Source: Pisolithus tinctorius (lineage: Eukaryota > Basidiomycota > Agaricomycetes > Boletales > Pisolithaceae). From it: a stretch of DNA of 64,000 nucleotides. Under the pieces are notes generated by a model. That model was given only the letters and a program-made list of their open reading frames with translations. It was not told the origin of the DNA and did no database searches. Made by a program: the position numbers and the translations under genes. The stretch is from the NCBI GenBank assembly GCA_024663395.1, contig JANFAH010000002.1, positions 3,658,001 to 3,722,000 of the forward strand, written 5' to 3'. Position 1 is the first letter of the stretch. The number at the start of each line of letters is the position of its first letter. Below, one piece after another: positions 22,331 to 34,139 of the stretch.

Positions 22331-25300
22331 CGAAAAAGGCACGGCAAAACACTCATTCCCTTGCTCGCGCAGATTATGACCAGACGGTGCTCGGTCGCGA
22401 GCGCTATCCCCCCAGGCTAAGGTCATTTCTGATGGGACATTAGTCACCGGGAAGCCTTGCCAACTAAACAGAAACTGTATTCGAGCAATCAAATACTACG
22501 CTCACTGCGGAAACGAGGTTTTAAGTCGACGTAAAGGAGCGCGTAATATGTATGAGTATTCTTCGGATTCTGAACCGATTTCCACTAAATAAGCTAGTTT
22601 TTAACAGAAAGTTTCGACTCATACACTAGTTTTATGTAGTATACCAGCCCTATCCAGGGTTGGTCTCTGCCTTTCCACTTCCCCGATGAAGTCCGAACTC
22701 TCAATTCTCATCGTTCACCTTCAGCTGTTCACTCATCCCAGTTCGGCCCCGGGCAAACCGCACAACTACTAGTACCTGTTTCGTCGTTGATTCCCATTCC
22801 CTCGAGGTACCCCACATCACGCCGTCAAGTTATGCCCTCCTTTCTGGATCTTCATGTCACAATAACCCAACTTTAATCCTATCCTGAGCGAACTCGAGCA
22901 CGCTTAAAGTAGACCCCAAGGCGAAAAATAATCTGAGCATGGAAAATCAGGTTGGGGTAGACTAATTCAATACGGTTCATTGTAGGAACCCTGAACTGCG
23001 TAGTTTCCATCTTCTGATCTTACACTGATAACCTGTGCCGCAAAAGATCTTGTTTCCCCGGCGGCTGGGTTGCAAGCTACGAGTGCACTGCCCTAACCAA
23101 TATTAATGATCACTGCACAGGCCAGATACTCGTCCATGACGACCGCCGGCGGCGCCCGGTCTTGTATACCGCGTCTCTCGGTCACACCTCAATATTACTC
23201 GGCCTTGCAACTCACCTATGAAAAGCATTCACCGGCGGTCCGAAACGGCATGGAAATCAAACCCGAACTTAAATGTCGAGGTACGCACATAAGTAACGTG
23301 ACCTTTACGCGAGGCTCTCGTTCTTGAAGGTTACTGAGGTACCACGGCAAAAACCGAAAGGGAGCCGAAAGCAGACATCTGGGGTGACCTATTACAAGGC
23401 TATGAGCTGACACTCTTCTTGCTTGGGACCTTGGCATGTTGGGCAGGCTCTCCTCGAAAGGGCATCAATGTTGCACCCAAGTTGGCAAGTACCAAATCCG
23501 CAGGACGAGGCAGGACGAGATCTGTTGGGCTACCATGCCAACGAGGGATCCCAGTATGTAATCAAACTGTCTGGCAGGGAATTCGGGTGTGTGTGAATGC
23601 CACTAGCTAGGGATACAGATGATTGGCATATTGGCTTGACAGGCTGATGCCAACGTGAGTGTTTTTACTTAGGAGTGACAAGACCCAAGATTCCCCATAG
23701 CTGGGCACACGTGATACGGCGGCTCATCGATTCAATATTGTTGGGTGGTTCCTGTAGCGTTCCTGTATCGAAAATACCACATGTAACAGTAAGTGGCATG
23801 TGCAATTACCCCCTGTGGTCGCATCTCCATGACATAATGACTGTGCCTTGGTACAGTATTATTACATCCGGACCCAGTACTACAAGGGTATAGTCTGACG
23901 TAGTGAATAAACTCATACAGTATTAATGGACTCGATCGTGTGACCCTCCCGCTTCCGACTTGAAGAAACCGATGCGGGACATATTATAATGCATGGCGCC
24001 GGCTTTCCCTAAAAGGGGAACTTGGATGTAGTAGCGACGGGGTCGGGTTCTCGGGGAGACAAAACGGTCGGAGAGCTTGTACTTGCCAAGAAGAAGCTCA
24101 GCCAAGAGTGTTTTCTGCAGACATGGGTATATGACGGTCATAGCCGGAACCACTGGCATGATCGCGTGACGTCCCTGTAGCCTTATTAGCGCGTGAGCAA
24201 TCGCAATATCAACGGGAGGAGGTGGGGTTGTTGAGGGATCGAAGCGTGCACTCATGAACGTTCGAACGCCTCAAAGGCTGCGATCGCACGTTCATGCTTT
24301 CCGGTATACAAGTACCATTAGTATTATATTAACTTGTAATACTGGGTGTCGCCAGGTGTCATCCTGTGTCGTCCTAGATGCCAATTGAAATCCACCGGCG
24401 GACCGATGAGCCTACGTCGTTGTCATTAGCCGACAGCACTTTGCGGAAGTCAGGACCAGACTGGTGTCGAGTTGGTCACCTCCTACTGTAGAAAGGCCAA
24501 ACGTTCCTCTATCACAACTTTCTTTATCCTACCACACATCATGGTGTTTCAAGTCGGATCACATCTATTTATAGGGATATAAAAAATCAGCCGTGACCAA
24601 AAGGCAAAATCACGCCCGTGTTGAAAATGCCGGATAATGATTTTCACTGTGCTAACCAGTACCGGGCAGAAATTTAATCCGTCACCCGTGACTGACCGTC
24701 TAACTTGTTCTGGAGATGATCAACTTGAGTTCCTATACTAAAGACAAACCCCTGACATACATATGTATGGCAACTTCCATGGAAAAGGCAAACCGGGGCT
24801 TCACCGCCATAATGGGTTGTGCAAAACACACACCACGTTCGTTCTTGCGACAGTTATGCAATTACGCCTCTGTCATTAGTCCTGTCGCATTTGACAGCTG
24901 CAGTCAGTATATACTTATAACGAACGAATAAGTTTTCGCCCGTCATGCAAAGAACGCCACCTCTCCCACCGAACGTGTGTTCGTTTGCGCTTGGAAACCC
25001 CCTGGTGAACGTTTTCAACTTTCCCACATCGGATGTACCTCCTATTATAAGGTGATCGGACGCCACAGGGATCTAGTCATGTGCCAGTTCAAAGAGCGAG
25101 TCCGGAGGCTTTTCGATAAGTCGACCTGTGGCGGATCTTGGCGCATTGCACCAAAGTTACAATGCACACGTGTACACGTGCCTCGGCTTCTCGCGAAGGC
25201 CGTAGACTTCGCCAAGGCACGTCTGGAGCCGGTCAAAGTTTACCTGCCCCACGGAGTGTGATAGTACGCCGCCTTTTATAGTAGCGTATTCGCACGCCGC

Positions 25301-26099
25301 CTCTGTTCACATTGCCATCGCCGACGGGCGTCTGGGCAACTGCAGTGGTCTCACACCCTCTTGAGTAGTCGACACATAGCAGTCGTTGCGCCAAACGAGG
25401 TTTCCTGATCGTGTTTTCTTTGTGCCCGGGGATTGGCTGGCAACACAGTCCATGGCATCCTCGCAGCGACTGCGCGCGCTTGCATTGTACAAAGAACTCC
25501 ATCGCCTTGGACGAGAATTCGAGCCATCGTGAGTGACTTTGTACAGTGCGGTCATGGGATCATTAGATGATCCGTGGGGACAGATACGATTTCCATGGCA
25601 AGTTGAGGCGACTTTACGAAAGTGAGCGATGTTCTTCGGGCCGTCCCACGCGGAGAATTGGCTGAGCCTTTTTGTTGCCGGTGTAACCATGGTCCATGAT
25701 ATGATGGCGTGACAGAGAGTCGACATCTGACAGACGAGGGTGAGATAGAAAAGGCTATCCAGTTTGGGGAGTACATCAAGAACGGTGAGCTGTTCGCGTG
25801 CCTGCCACATGTGGGCTTGGCTGAGCGTGATGTGCAGAAACGCTGGCGCTGTATTCCCTGCGCAAGTACAGACATCTGAGACGGATGTACCCAAGTGGAA
25901 GTAGCGGCGACAATAGCAATGGCACTATGTATTAGTTCCGTAATCGGCCGAGAGTGGTTTAAGGTTGAACGGATCTGGAGATGCGGACTTCCTATTATGG
26001 ATCAAGCTATGTTCCCACGATGACAGGGCGGTGTGCCTCAACAGAGACAGCGATTCTGATTGGACGAGGCCATCAAACGTGCTAGCCTGAAGGAGTCCT
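22331..26099. other. gene-poor region upstream of PHO84
   Basis: Nearly 3.8 kb with only short frames that have no motifs and no splice partners. It includes a paired CACGTG element (25167-25180) and, at its end, the PHO84 core promoter. It could contain eroded repeats, but I see no inverted or long terminal repeat boundaries. Confidence 0.5.
25167..25180. promoter_or_regulatory. tandem CACGTG E-boxes
   Basis: Two CACGTG hexamers (25167-25172 and 25175-25180) are separated by two bases, about 970 bp upstream of the PHO84 start. CACGTG is the core site of the bHLH factor Pho4 in yeast and of related basidiomycete factors that induce phosphate transporters. The distance is long for a fungal promoter, so regulation of PHO84 through this site is an inference. 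Confidence 0.45.
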
Positions 26100-26105
26100 T
26101 ATAAA
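26100..26105 (+). promoter_or_regulatory. TATA box of PHO84
   Basis: TATAAA lies 45 bp before the ATG at 26150 and only 12 bp before an in-frame ATG at 26117. The spacing favours 26150 as the translation start, since transcription should begin some 30 bp or more downstream of the box. Confidence 0.55.
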
Positions 26106-26149
26106 CCACTCAGACTATGAGGGCCTCCTCATCCACCACACGCGTCACG

Positions 26150-28274
26150 ATGGCCTCTGTCGACAAAGTCGCCTCAGAGCACGGGTCGGCATACCAGGAG
26201 AAGTCCCAGTCAAATGCCACCGTCCTTGACGAGCGTCGTCGCGCGGCCCTCGCCGAGATCGATAATGCCCCCTTCTCGTGAGTATTATATTCTCGGTATC
26301 TAATCAATGTGCTGGCAACACAACACCTAATCTCTTTCGCCAGGTGGTTCCACATCAAAGTATGTCTCGTGGCCGGTGTCGGCTTCTTTACGGATGCGTG
26401 CGTTCTCTTCACATATATCAGCTTGTGACCTCGCTTAATGTCTCGGACGCAGATATGATATCTTCGCTATTAACATCGCTGCAACGATGCTCGGTTATGT
26501 CTATGGCAAAAACGGTTCGTACTCCCCTATTTTCACTCACCCTTTTACACTCACACCCCCTTGTAGGCGCCCTGTCTACATGGCAAAGTACCGGTGTCAA
26601 GGCTGCAACTCCCGTAGGAAACCTCGTCGGTCAGGTCGTGTTCGGTTGGCTTGCAGATCGCGTCGGTCGTAAGCGCATGTGTACGTCCAGCTTCATTCGT
26701 CTTTCTGCACCTCTCTGGAGACCCACGCTTTCTTGCAGATGGTGTCGAGCTCATGATTATGATCATCGCGACCTTTGGTCAGGCTCTCTCGGGTCAAGCC
26801 CCAGCTGTAGGCATCATTGGTGCCCTCATCGTATGGCGGTTCATCGTACGCGTAACCCGTCCTCGTCCCCTCCTCGCTACTGAAACACTTTCCTAGATGG
26901 GTATCGGTATCGGTGGTGACTACCCACTCAGTGCCATCATCTCTTCCGAGTTTGCGGCCATTCACAGTCGTGGTCGTCTCATGACCGCTGTCTTCGCATT
27001 CCAAGGCTGGGGCCAACTCGGTACGTGCTCGTTCATTCATCTCTTGGCTCCAAGCTCATACGTTTCGTTAGCATCTGCTATCGTCGGTCTCGTCGTCGTC
27101 TCAGCTTACAAAAGCGAAATCCTCGAGTCAGCCTACCCCGCCGCCAAGCCAGTCGACTACTGCTGGCGTATTCTTATCGGTCTCGGTTGCGTTCCTGGTC
27201 TCGTTGCTCTCTATTTCCGTCTTACCATCCCCGAAACACCCCGTTTCACCATGGATGTCGAGCGCAATGTTATACAGGCTTCCAAGGACATCGAGAACGT
27301 CGTCACAACCGGAACATACGTCGTCGACGAGGACGCCCCCATTCAACGCGTCAAGGCTCCCAGAGCTACTTGGCCCGACTTCCGTGCTTATTTCTCCCAC
27401 TGGCGAAACCTCAAAGTCATCATCGGCACTGCTTATTCGTGGTTCGCTCTTGATGTCCGTCCTCTTTCCCCTCCCCTTGGTCCACTTCCGAGACTGACGC
27501 CCTGCAGATCGCTTTCTACGGCCTTGGTCTCAATAACTCCGTCATCCTGACGGCCATCAACTTCGGAAACCCCACAACGACAAAGACCACTTCTCTTTAC
27601 GTTTGGGAGAACCTTAAAAACATTTGTGTTGGAAACCTCATCCTTTCCGTGGCTGGTCTCATTCCCGGATACTGGGTAACTTTCCTTTTTATTGATACGT
27701 GGGGTCGCAAGCCCATTCAATTGATGGGCTTCACCGTCCTTACCATCCTCTTCGTCATAATGGGTAAGTTCTTCCCCGTGGTCTTCGCATGACCCAAAAG
27801 TAACTCCTTTTACAGGCTTCGCTTATGACAAGCTCACGGAGAACCCTCAAGTCACTAAGGCATTCGTCTTCCTTTATTGCCTCACTAATTTCTTCCAAAA
27901 CTTCGGTCCCAACACCACCACGTTCATTGTCCCCGGAGAGGCTTTCCCGACACGTTACCGTTCGACCGCACACGGTATCTCTGCCGCATCCGGTAAACTA
28001 GGTGCTGTCATCGCCCAACTTGGATTCGGGCAGCTCATCAATATCGGCGGCACGAACAAATTCGTGAAACACATCATGGAGATATTTGCTTTCTTCATGT
28101 TGACGGGCATCTTCTCGACTTTGCTTATTCCCGAGACCAAGCAGAAGACGCTCGAAGACCTGTCGAACGAAGAACAGAGAGGGTACATTACGGGTACGTC
28201 CTTGACTCGTTAAGCATGGTTGCGAGTGCACTGAGTTTGCCTCTTCATACGCAGGCACTGCGGGGACGTCCTGA
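26150..28274 (+). CDS. PHO84: high-affinity inorganic phosphate transporter, PHO84 family
   Basis: Exons 26150-26277, 26344-26397, 26453-26514, 26567-26680, 26739-26845, 26897-27020, 27072-27454, 27508-27763, 27816-28193, 28255-28274; 541 aa from this start. It is an MFS transporter of the phosphate:H+ symporter family. Visible signatures are AGVGFFTDAYDIFAIN, the loop 2-3 motif GWLADRVGRKRMYG, the family motif GGDYPLSAIISSE, the post-TM6 motif PETPRFT, and GPNTTTFIVPGEAFPTRYR in the second half. Twelve membrane segments fit the length. The N-terminal 50 residues and the middle loop are cytosolic and charged. Plasma-membrane phosphate uptake under starvation is the expected role. An upstream in-frame ATG (26117) would add 11 residues. 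Confidence 0.95.
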
Positions 28275-30799
28275 ACACCCCCTTTTTTGTTAGGAGCTGT
28301 TTCACCGTCTGTAAGGGATGGTAAAATAGAGCTCTCTTCGGACGGTCTTCAATGTTCATAGGAAATCCAATTTATGTTAATAGCTGTACACCCTTTCTAC
28401 TTCTTGGTATATTCCTCCTGCTCGTTCACATTAACGAACGTGCCTCCTTCTGTTGCCTATGCATATCAATAACAGCGTGTAAACGGAAGCGGTCGGGAGA
28501 GAAAAGCTAGCAAAGATACACACATGTTGATGAGTAACGAATTCTGCACAATCTGCGGAAAAACCATGACGCAAAACTAATTACGCTCCGCAATTCGGAC
28601 CTCGTTAGAGTCCGGAACGTCTATCGCCGAGGGGGAAGATTAGTCAAACTACAGCCGCTAATCAGACGAATGGCTGTTGAAACGTTGCAGGACCGTGATC
28701 CCCTTAATAATACCTGTTTGCAACCTTGATACAAGATGCGGGCGGGAAACACTTGTAGAGTAACTCCGGAAACACACGAATTAATAGGTTGGTAATTCGC
28801 GTCTGAATTGTTCTACTGTGGTGCACCCTCGTGGACGCAGCTCATGATAGCCGTTGCTGACCACGACTCCATGAGCATTTTCTGCGGCAAGGCGGAATAC
28901 AAGCTTTCTGTAATGTACCTTCGTGGCTCTCCACACGTTGTGCGGTTTATGGCTGCCGCTACTGGCAGCCGGAACCTGATTTACACGCGCAGCACATGGA
29001 TCGTAATGTTGGATCTAGTAAGTAGGTAAGGCCACCGATCAAGGTGCACGAATGTAGGACAATAGAGGACAGTCGCAACGCAACGCTTGAGCCTCCGCTG
29101 AAGTTCTGGTTACGAGTGAGCTCAAAACTCGATGCAGGTCATAACCAGCAATACGGGCTTACCTGGGGTCCATGGACCATCGCAGACGAATTGGGAGAGA
29201 CAAGTACTAGAAAGAGATATTAGGAATATTCGTGATAGTTACACGGGAAGGACGCGATTCGAGTCTGGGATGCAGAGACAGGTTCGCAAGGTGACATTCC
29301 CATACACAGAAACAGTCAACCTACGATCCTAACTCTGCATCGTCAGACCCGAATACCACAATCTGTGCGGAATTGGATCGTATGGGAGGGAGTGCGTGGG
29401 CAGGTCGTGAAAAAAGAAGAAAGACGAAGCGTTGGCTCGTCATCTGCCAAGGTCGCTGAGGAAAGCCTTGTGCTCTAGCGAACTCATGGGAGATCCAAAG
29501 GGTCCATTAAATAGTCAGCTCGGCACGTAGATATCTCAGCGGAGATGCTGTGTGTCTTCTCGGCTTATCGATGCACAGGAAAGTGGTGCCGAAAGTGGCT
29601 GTGTGCTTATTACCGATGCCCTTATGGTTATTGCCCTTCCCAGCGGGGATGGCTCAGCAACTGCAAACTGGTCCTTGTAACGTTTATTGTCCTCGAAGTC
29701 CGATATTTGGATGGAGTGTCGAGCTGAAGGGCTGTCCCTTTCATGATGTCAGCAAAAAAGCGCATAAGTAACATTGGTTCTAGAAGTTCAAACCCACTAA
29801 GCACTTAGTGTGGAAACGTTCTGACGTCGAAAGATCCCCGATTCTATTTGCTGTGTCGCGTGTGGACCACCCGTCGTAGGAGTCTACAGCAATACACTAT
29901 ATTTGAAAAATCTTCGTGGCTACACGGTTCGCCTCGATTTGTGGGGTGGCAGGTCCAGAGAAGTCCACCGACTATTTCTATAGTTAGGAGAGCTTTTCAA
30001 ATAAGGTCCGCATCTGGACCAGTCGATTGGGTTGGTGTTTAAGGGCTGGACTTGCACAATATCAGTGCACACCCCGGGTCCATCGCCTTAGCACAGGTCG
30101 TGTGAACACCCTCAACCTGCCTCAATTGGGTTGGCCGATACCATTTCCGAGGGGGTGACGTGATTGGTTTACCATTGTGGCAGCTTGAAAAACAAGAATG
30201 AAGTCACCGAGGCTGAGTCGGCTGACTGGTGAGCAAAAAGCTTCGCCGTATTACCACCCTCATGGTTTTGATAGAGCCACCGCTTCGGCCGATTCCAAAA
30301 GATGTTTCAGGCGCTCCAGCCGATTAAGACGTCTGTGCATACGCGCATCGTGTTTTTGAAAGTGCAAGTGCTTTGCACATTCTATCGCCTGACCCAAGCG
30401 CCATCGGCCGTAGCTTTCAGCCCAACGCAGGAATCATTTCACCCTGCAAAAGCCGAGACCTAGAGAATTCCGGGCTCTCACTCACCTGCGCGGCATCATG
30501 CAACGGCGAACTTGCCGCACAGTTATCGCCGGAAGATGAGTAAGGCAAATGACTGCCGTGGCTGACGTGCAAGCTAGGCCACCACGTAATTGTCAAATGC
30601 CTCATTGTGAAATCAGAAAGGCCGCACAAGGCTGAGCGTGAGACCGCAAGGCACTTGGGGCGCACTAATGTAGGTGATTTGGTCAGGGGAGAGCCGTCAA
30701 TATTTCCTTCAATAGGACATTCTTTGTAGGAAGCAAACACCATCCCGCATGCTGTCGAATCTGCTCGTACAATGTTCATGACGTCGATTTTTTTTTCTA
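28275..30799. other. gene-poor region downstream of PHO84
   Basis: About 2.5 kb with no supported gene. It starts with the PHO84 3' UTR. Short frames such as 28808-29029 (+) and 30417-30779 (-) show no motifs or splice context. No terminal repeats were found by eye. Confidence 0.5.
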
Positions 30800-31704
30800 T
30801 TAAATAGAGTTGGCACCTGATGGGGGAGAGGCAAGAAAATAAACGAAACCCACATAAGAAACCGCATCCAAGTCATACTTGATACCAGCTTCTTCCAACT
30901 TCCGTTTACGTTCTCTTTGACGCCTCATCAACCGCTTCTCCGCTTTATGTATGCTATCTTCACTCCGGGGCTATACGTGCACGCTCCATGTTTATCATTG
31001 CAACCAAACGATGAGAACCGCTTACCTTGTGATGTTGTACTCTAACGATCCTGTCCTGGGGTACCTTTCTCCACTTGCGGTTAGCGCCCACCCACAATTC
31101 AGGATGGACTTCGTCTTTAGGTATAATTTTGCACTGAAGGATGTGACCCATTAAAAGATAGTTGTCCATCGTCTCTGCAACAATCTGGGACACGGAAGCA
31201 GACTCAAACTCGAGGAAGGCGTAGTGTTTTGACTTTCCAGTCTAGGTGTATAGAAAGGAATAGGGTAGCCTTCAGCTCAATAGTGGAGGAGTAGAGATGC
31301 TAAAACGAACTTTTTTATTCCGTGAAAGGCGCAGCCTGGTTATTTCCCCGAACTGAGAGAAATAGCCTCTGAGCTGATCCTCATAGAATCCGTGAGGCAA
31401 TCGGCTGATGCATAGGACGCCTCGATGCTCAGTCTGTTATTTTCCCGGTGTTACAACGAAGGGGGTCGTAAGAACGGCCAAAAGCACTTACAGGTTGCCG
31501 CTTGGCTTTTTCGAGTTTCCTCTGGACGGTTGCGTCGTCCTTCGCGATCGTCGGAAGCCTGGATATGTCTACGCCCTCCTCCAGTGAGACATCCTCGTCG
31601 TCAGAAGAATCCTCGTCCGTAGAAAAACCGAACAGATAGTTTTCGTCAACTTCTTTAGCATCCGTGTCTGCTTTCTTTTGCTTTAATAGCGTCGCGGACG
31701 TCAT
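30800..31704 (-). CDS. NOP15: NIFK/Nop15-like RRM ribosome-biogenesis protein (about 240 aa)
   Basis: Exons 31704-31492, 31433-31311, 31241-31026, 30970-30800 (introns 58, 69, 55 nt). An acidic N-terminal region ([18 protein letters not shown]) is followed by a single [55 protein letters not shown], with RNP2 (VLCISRLP) and RNP1 (SKHYAFLEF). Then comes the family-specific [34 protein letters not shown] basic helix ([25 protein letters not shown]) closes it. Yeast Nop15 is a nucleolar factor for 60S subunit maturation, and human NIFK binds Ki-67. The 3' end is uncertain: reading straight through ends at 30800, but a 46 nt intron with a strong pyrimidine tract could replace the last residues and move the stop to about 30.71 kb. 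Confidence 0.88.
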
Positions 31705-31781
31705 GATGCACCCGTCTTGTAAAAGTGTCCAGCTGGTATGGAACACAGTACAGCGCGACTGACAAACAGACCCAACTCGAC

Positions 31782-32802
31782 ATGAACCACGCCATCATTC
31801 CCAAGTCTTACAATCCACATCTGTTCACTCGGCACTACGAGCTTACTTCGCGCGCCGAGCATACCAAGCATTCCAGTGTTCTCGCTGAACCCGTACAAGA
31901 TGAAGAAACCGACTCCCTGAAACGCAAACTGGACCAGTTGCTTCACGCGACATGGGACGATGTCGCTGGTGATACTCACTCATGCAAGACCGAAAAACGT
32001 AGAAAGATGGAGATGGACAAGTCGGATGGGCAAGGAGAACTATGCAGGCATCCCAGTTCCACAATCCCGACACGCAGTGACGAGTTCCACACCACAGTGT
32101 TTCGCCTGCTGTCTAGCACAAATGGTCCCCAACTCATTTCCTTAAAACCGAAGCCGCCACCACCCACACAGTACATCTACATATCTTTCTAACTACCGTC
32201 TTACTGACGTATCACTAGCACTCAGGAGCCGGAATGGGAGGACAACACAAGCAAAGCGGAGGAGAGGAGGCAACGTGCCGAGTCCATCGCAGTAGAATAC
32301 GATGATCAATGGTGCGTGTGGGGACCCACTCAAGATAAGGTGATTACAAAAGTGAACACACGATCCGTTGCTATAGACATGCTTATTCTTCGTCGTGGTC
32401 AGCTCTGTACCGTTGAAAGGCTCCGTGTGTCTGGTGACCAATTTCCGGTTCCACTGCCATCCATTGGAGTGATAGAAAAGAGTCGTATGTCCACGCGATC
32501 ACGGCCAAGACCTGACCACCGAAAAGCTGTCTCCTCCCATGTACCAGCGTCATCCCCACATGAGCTCAAAACGACTTGCGTTTCAATCCTACCTGCTCAA
32601 ACCATTCCTACTAGGGGCACAGCCATGGTTCGCAGCTCGAGACGTCGGCGCCGGCGGAAGGTGGTCCACGAGAGAACAGCTCCGGCCTACTGGAAGCCTC
32701 CAGCAAGTTTGCGTGGGAAGTGTATGGGCTACGCATTGGGGTATCCGGGAGGTTGGGGTCATGCCGGTGTTCCTGGGAGAGGGTACATTCGGGATAGCAT
32801 GA
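31782..32802 (+). CDS. unrecognised protein with a conserved-looking C-terminus (tentative 276 aa model)
   Basis: Exons 31782-32170 and 32219-32311 are well supported (48 nt intron, continuous frame through TQEPEWEDNTSKAEERRQRAESIAVEYDDQ). The rest is a best guess: a 22 nt exon 32403-32424 and a final exon 32476-32802. The final exon reads YQRHPHMSSKRLAFQSYLLKPFLLGAQPWFAARDVGAGGRWSTREQLRPTGSLQ..GIREVGVMPVFLGEGTFGIA, which is low in Ser/Pro and looks folded. I do not recognise the family. The first 130 residues are charged, with a likely nuclear-type KRRKMEMDK patch. It diverges from NOP15 across only 77 bp, so co-expression is possible. Confidence 0.5.
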
Positions 32803-33078
32803 AGAAGGGGGTTCTTGCATAGATGTTGTAGTGGGTTACTATCATTGGGCTGGAGTTGCGAAATGCTGAGATCAAATTGCACCAGATAAATATGCAAAGT
32901 TGAGATAGGGCCCTTCAGATACTACATCAGTTCCCAGCTTCAATGTAAGGTATCTGATCGATGAAGTACCAATCTCTCTGGCGGCTGGTATACACCTCAC
33001 GTATTAATTTCCTCTATCAGAAGTTTCTCTATTCATGATTGGCATGACACTCGATCTGTTGATGTAATTCTTAGTGTA

Positions 33079-33953
33079 CAGTTGCGGACAGTCAAAGTCG
33101 ACAAATCTGTTTGTGCTTCAGGGGGATTTTTTTATGCCAAACTAACTTCAGATTTAGATCCAGCGGGTCAAAATACGTCGAAAAATGCACCTCTGAAGCT
33201 TTTCCCACGATGTTTTTGGCCCGCCAAAATTTTGGGCAGGATGAGTGGTACCTAGACATTGATTTTGGAGATGGGGATAGCCACATACAGCGTGGTTCAG
33301 TCCTTAAATCCAGCAGTGGGTGGTGTAGATATGGATTTTTCATGTACATAGTTATGTCTAGGGATGTGACCTACATTGGACTGTCATTGGGTTATGGTAA
33401 CCACCAGGTGGCAGGCCTTATTCATAAAGATTCATGGCCTGCAAATTATTCTATCAGTTTTATATTATGTACCTATAACAAAACTATTGAAGGCAATGCA
33501 TGGTGGTGGCTGAGTAGGACTGAAGTACTGATGAGTCGTTGTGGTTATCGATACATGCTGTAACATCGCACACTGGCTGAGTCGTGTCGGAGCTTTGAGG
33601 TGCCAGCGCGGATGACATAATTTCATTACCATATTTGGGAAGTACACACTAAATCACTGATTTTTTTGTGAAGGATCTGTGGAATTTCCCTTCTGTACAA
33701 TGACGGAATTATATACTACCAGTAAAAAGGAGTCGATTGGTGAATTTTTCATAATTTTAGCAGTTTTTTTTGGGCACTGCCAAAATTTTGGCTGTTCCCA
33801 AACTTGTTTGTACATTTACCACAATTCCGCTCGTGCAAAACGCTTCTATTGGTCACAAATAAGCATAATCTACACAAAAAGCGAATCTCCAGCAGTTTGT
33901 GGTTTCAAAAAAATTCAATCTCCAAATTTGTTGACTTTGACTGTCCGCAACTG
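33079..33953. mobile_element. non-autonomous TA-flanked inverted-repeat DNA transposon (875 bp)
   Basis: The left end 33079-33109 and right end 33923-33953 are inverted repeats of 31 bp with two mismatches, beginning CAGTTGCGGACAGTCAAAGT. TA dinucleotides directly flank both ends (33077-33078 and 33954-33955), as expected for the TA target duplication of Tc1/mariner/pogo-type elements. Both halves also contain the palindrome CCAAAATTTTGG (33224-33235 and 33780-33791). The interior is clearly more A/T-rich than its surroundings. The longest internal frame (33111-33563) has no DDE/D transposase or helix-turn-helix motif, so the element probably moves, or moved, with a transposase made elsewhere. 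Confidence 0.85.
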
Positions 33954-34139
33954 TAGTCCTGAGAGCACCGTGTTTGCTCCGGCTTGACTCTCAGTGATAG
34001 CTTATGTAAGGATCTTTCAACAACTGCCATGATCACGACACATGCCTGGGCGCCTAGCGCTTAGCCCGTAATTAAATGACGAGATGAAAAAATACCTCGC
34101 CAGTATTGATCCACGTCAGTATTCTAGCAGCGGTCAACT

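Noticed and set aside
25490..25540. B-box-like sequence of a tRNA on the minus strand
   Set aside because: GGCTCGAATTC differs from the B-box consensus at two positions and no cloverleaf could be drawn around it. I saw no convincing tRNA in the window, though only a tRNA search tool would settle it.
25307..25894. 195-codon minus-strand ORF
   Set aside because: No domain, skewed composition, no ATG at its start and no introns; likely chance.
30417..30779. 120-codon minus-strand ORF downstream of NOP15
   Set aside because: No recognisable features; it partly overlaps the possible alternative 3' end of NOP15.
33111..33563. 150-codon ORF as a transposase
   Set aside because: It lies inside the inverted-repeat element but shows no DDE/D residues or DNA-binding helix motif.
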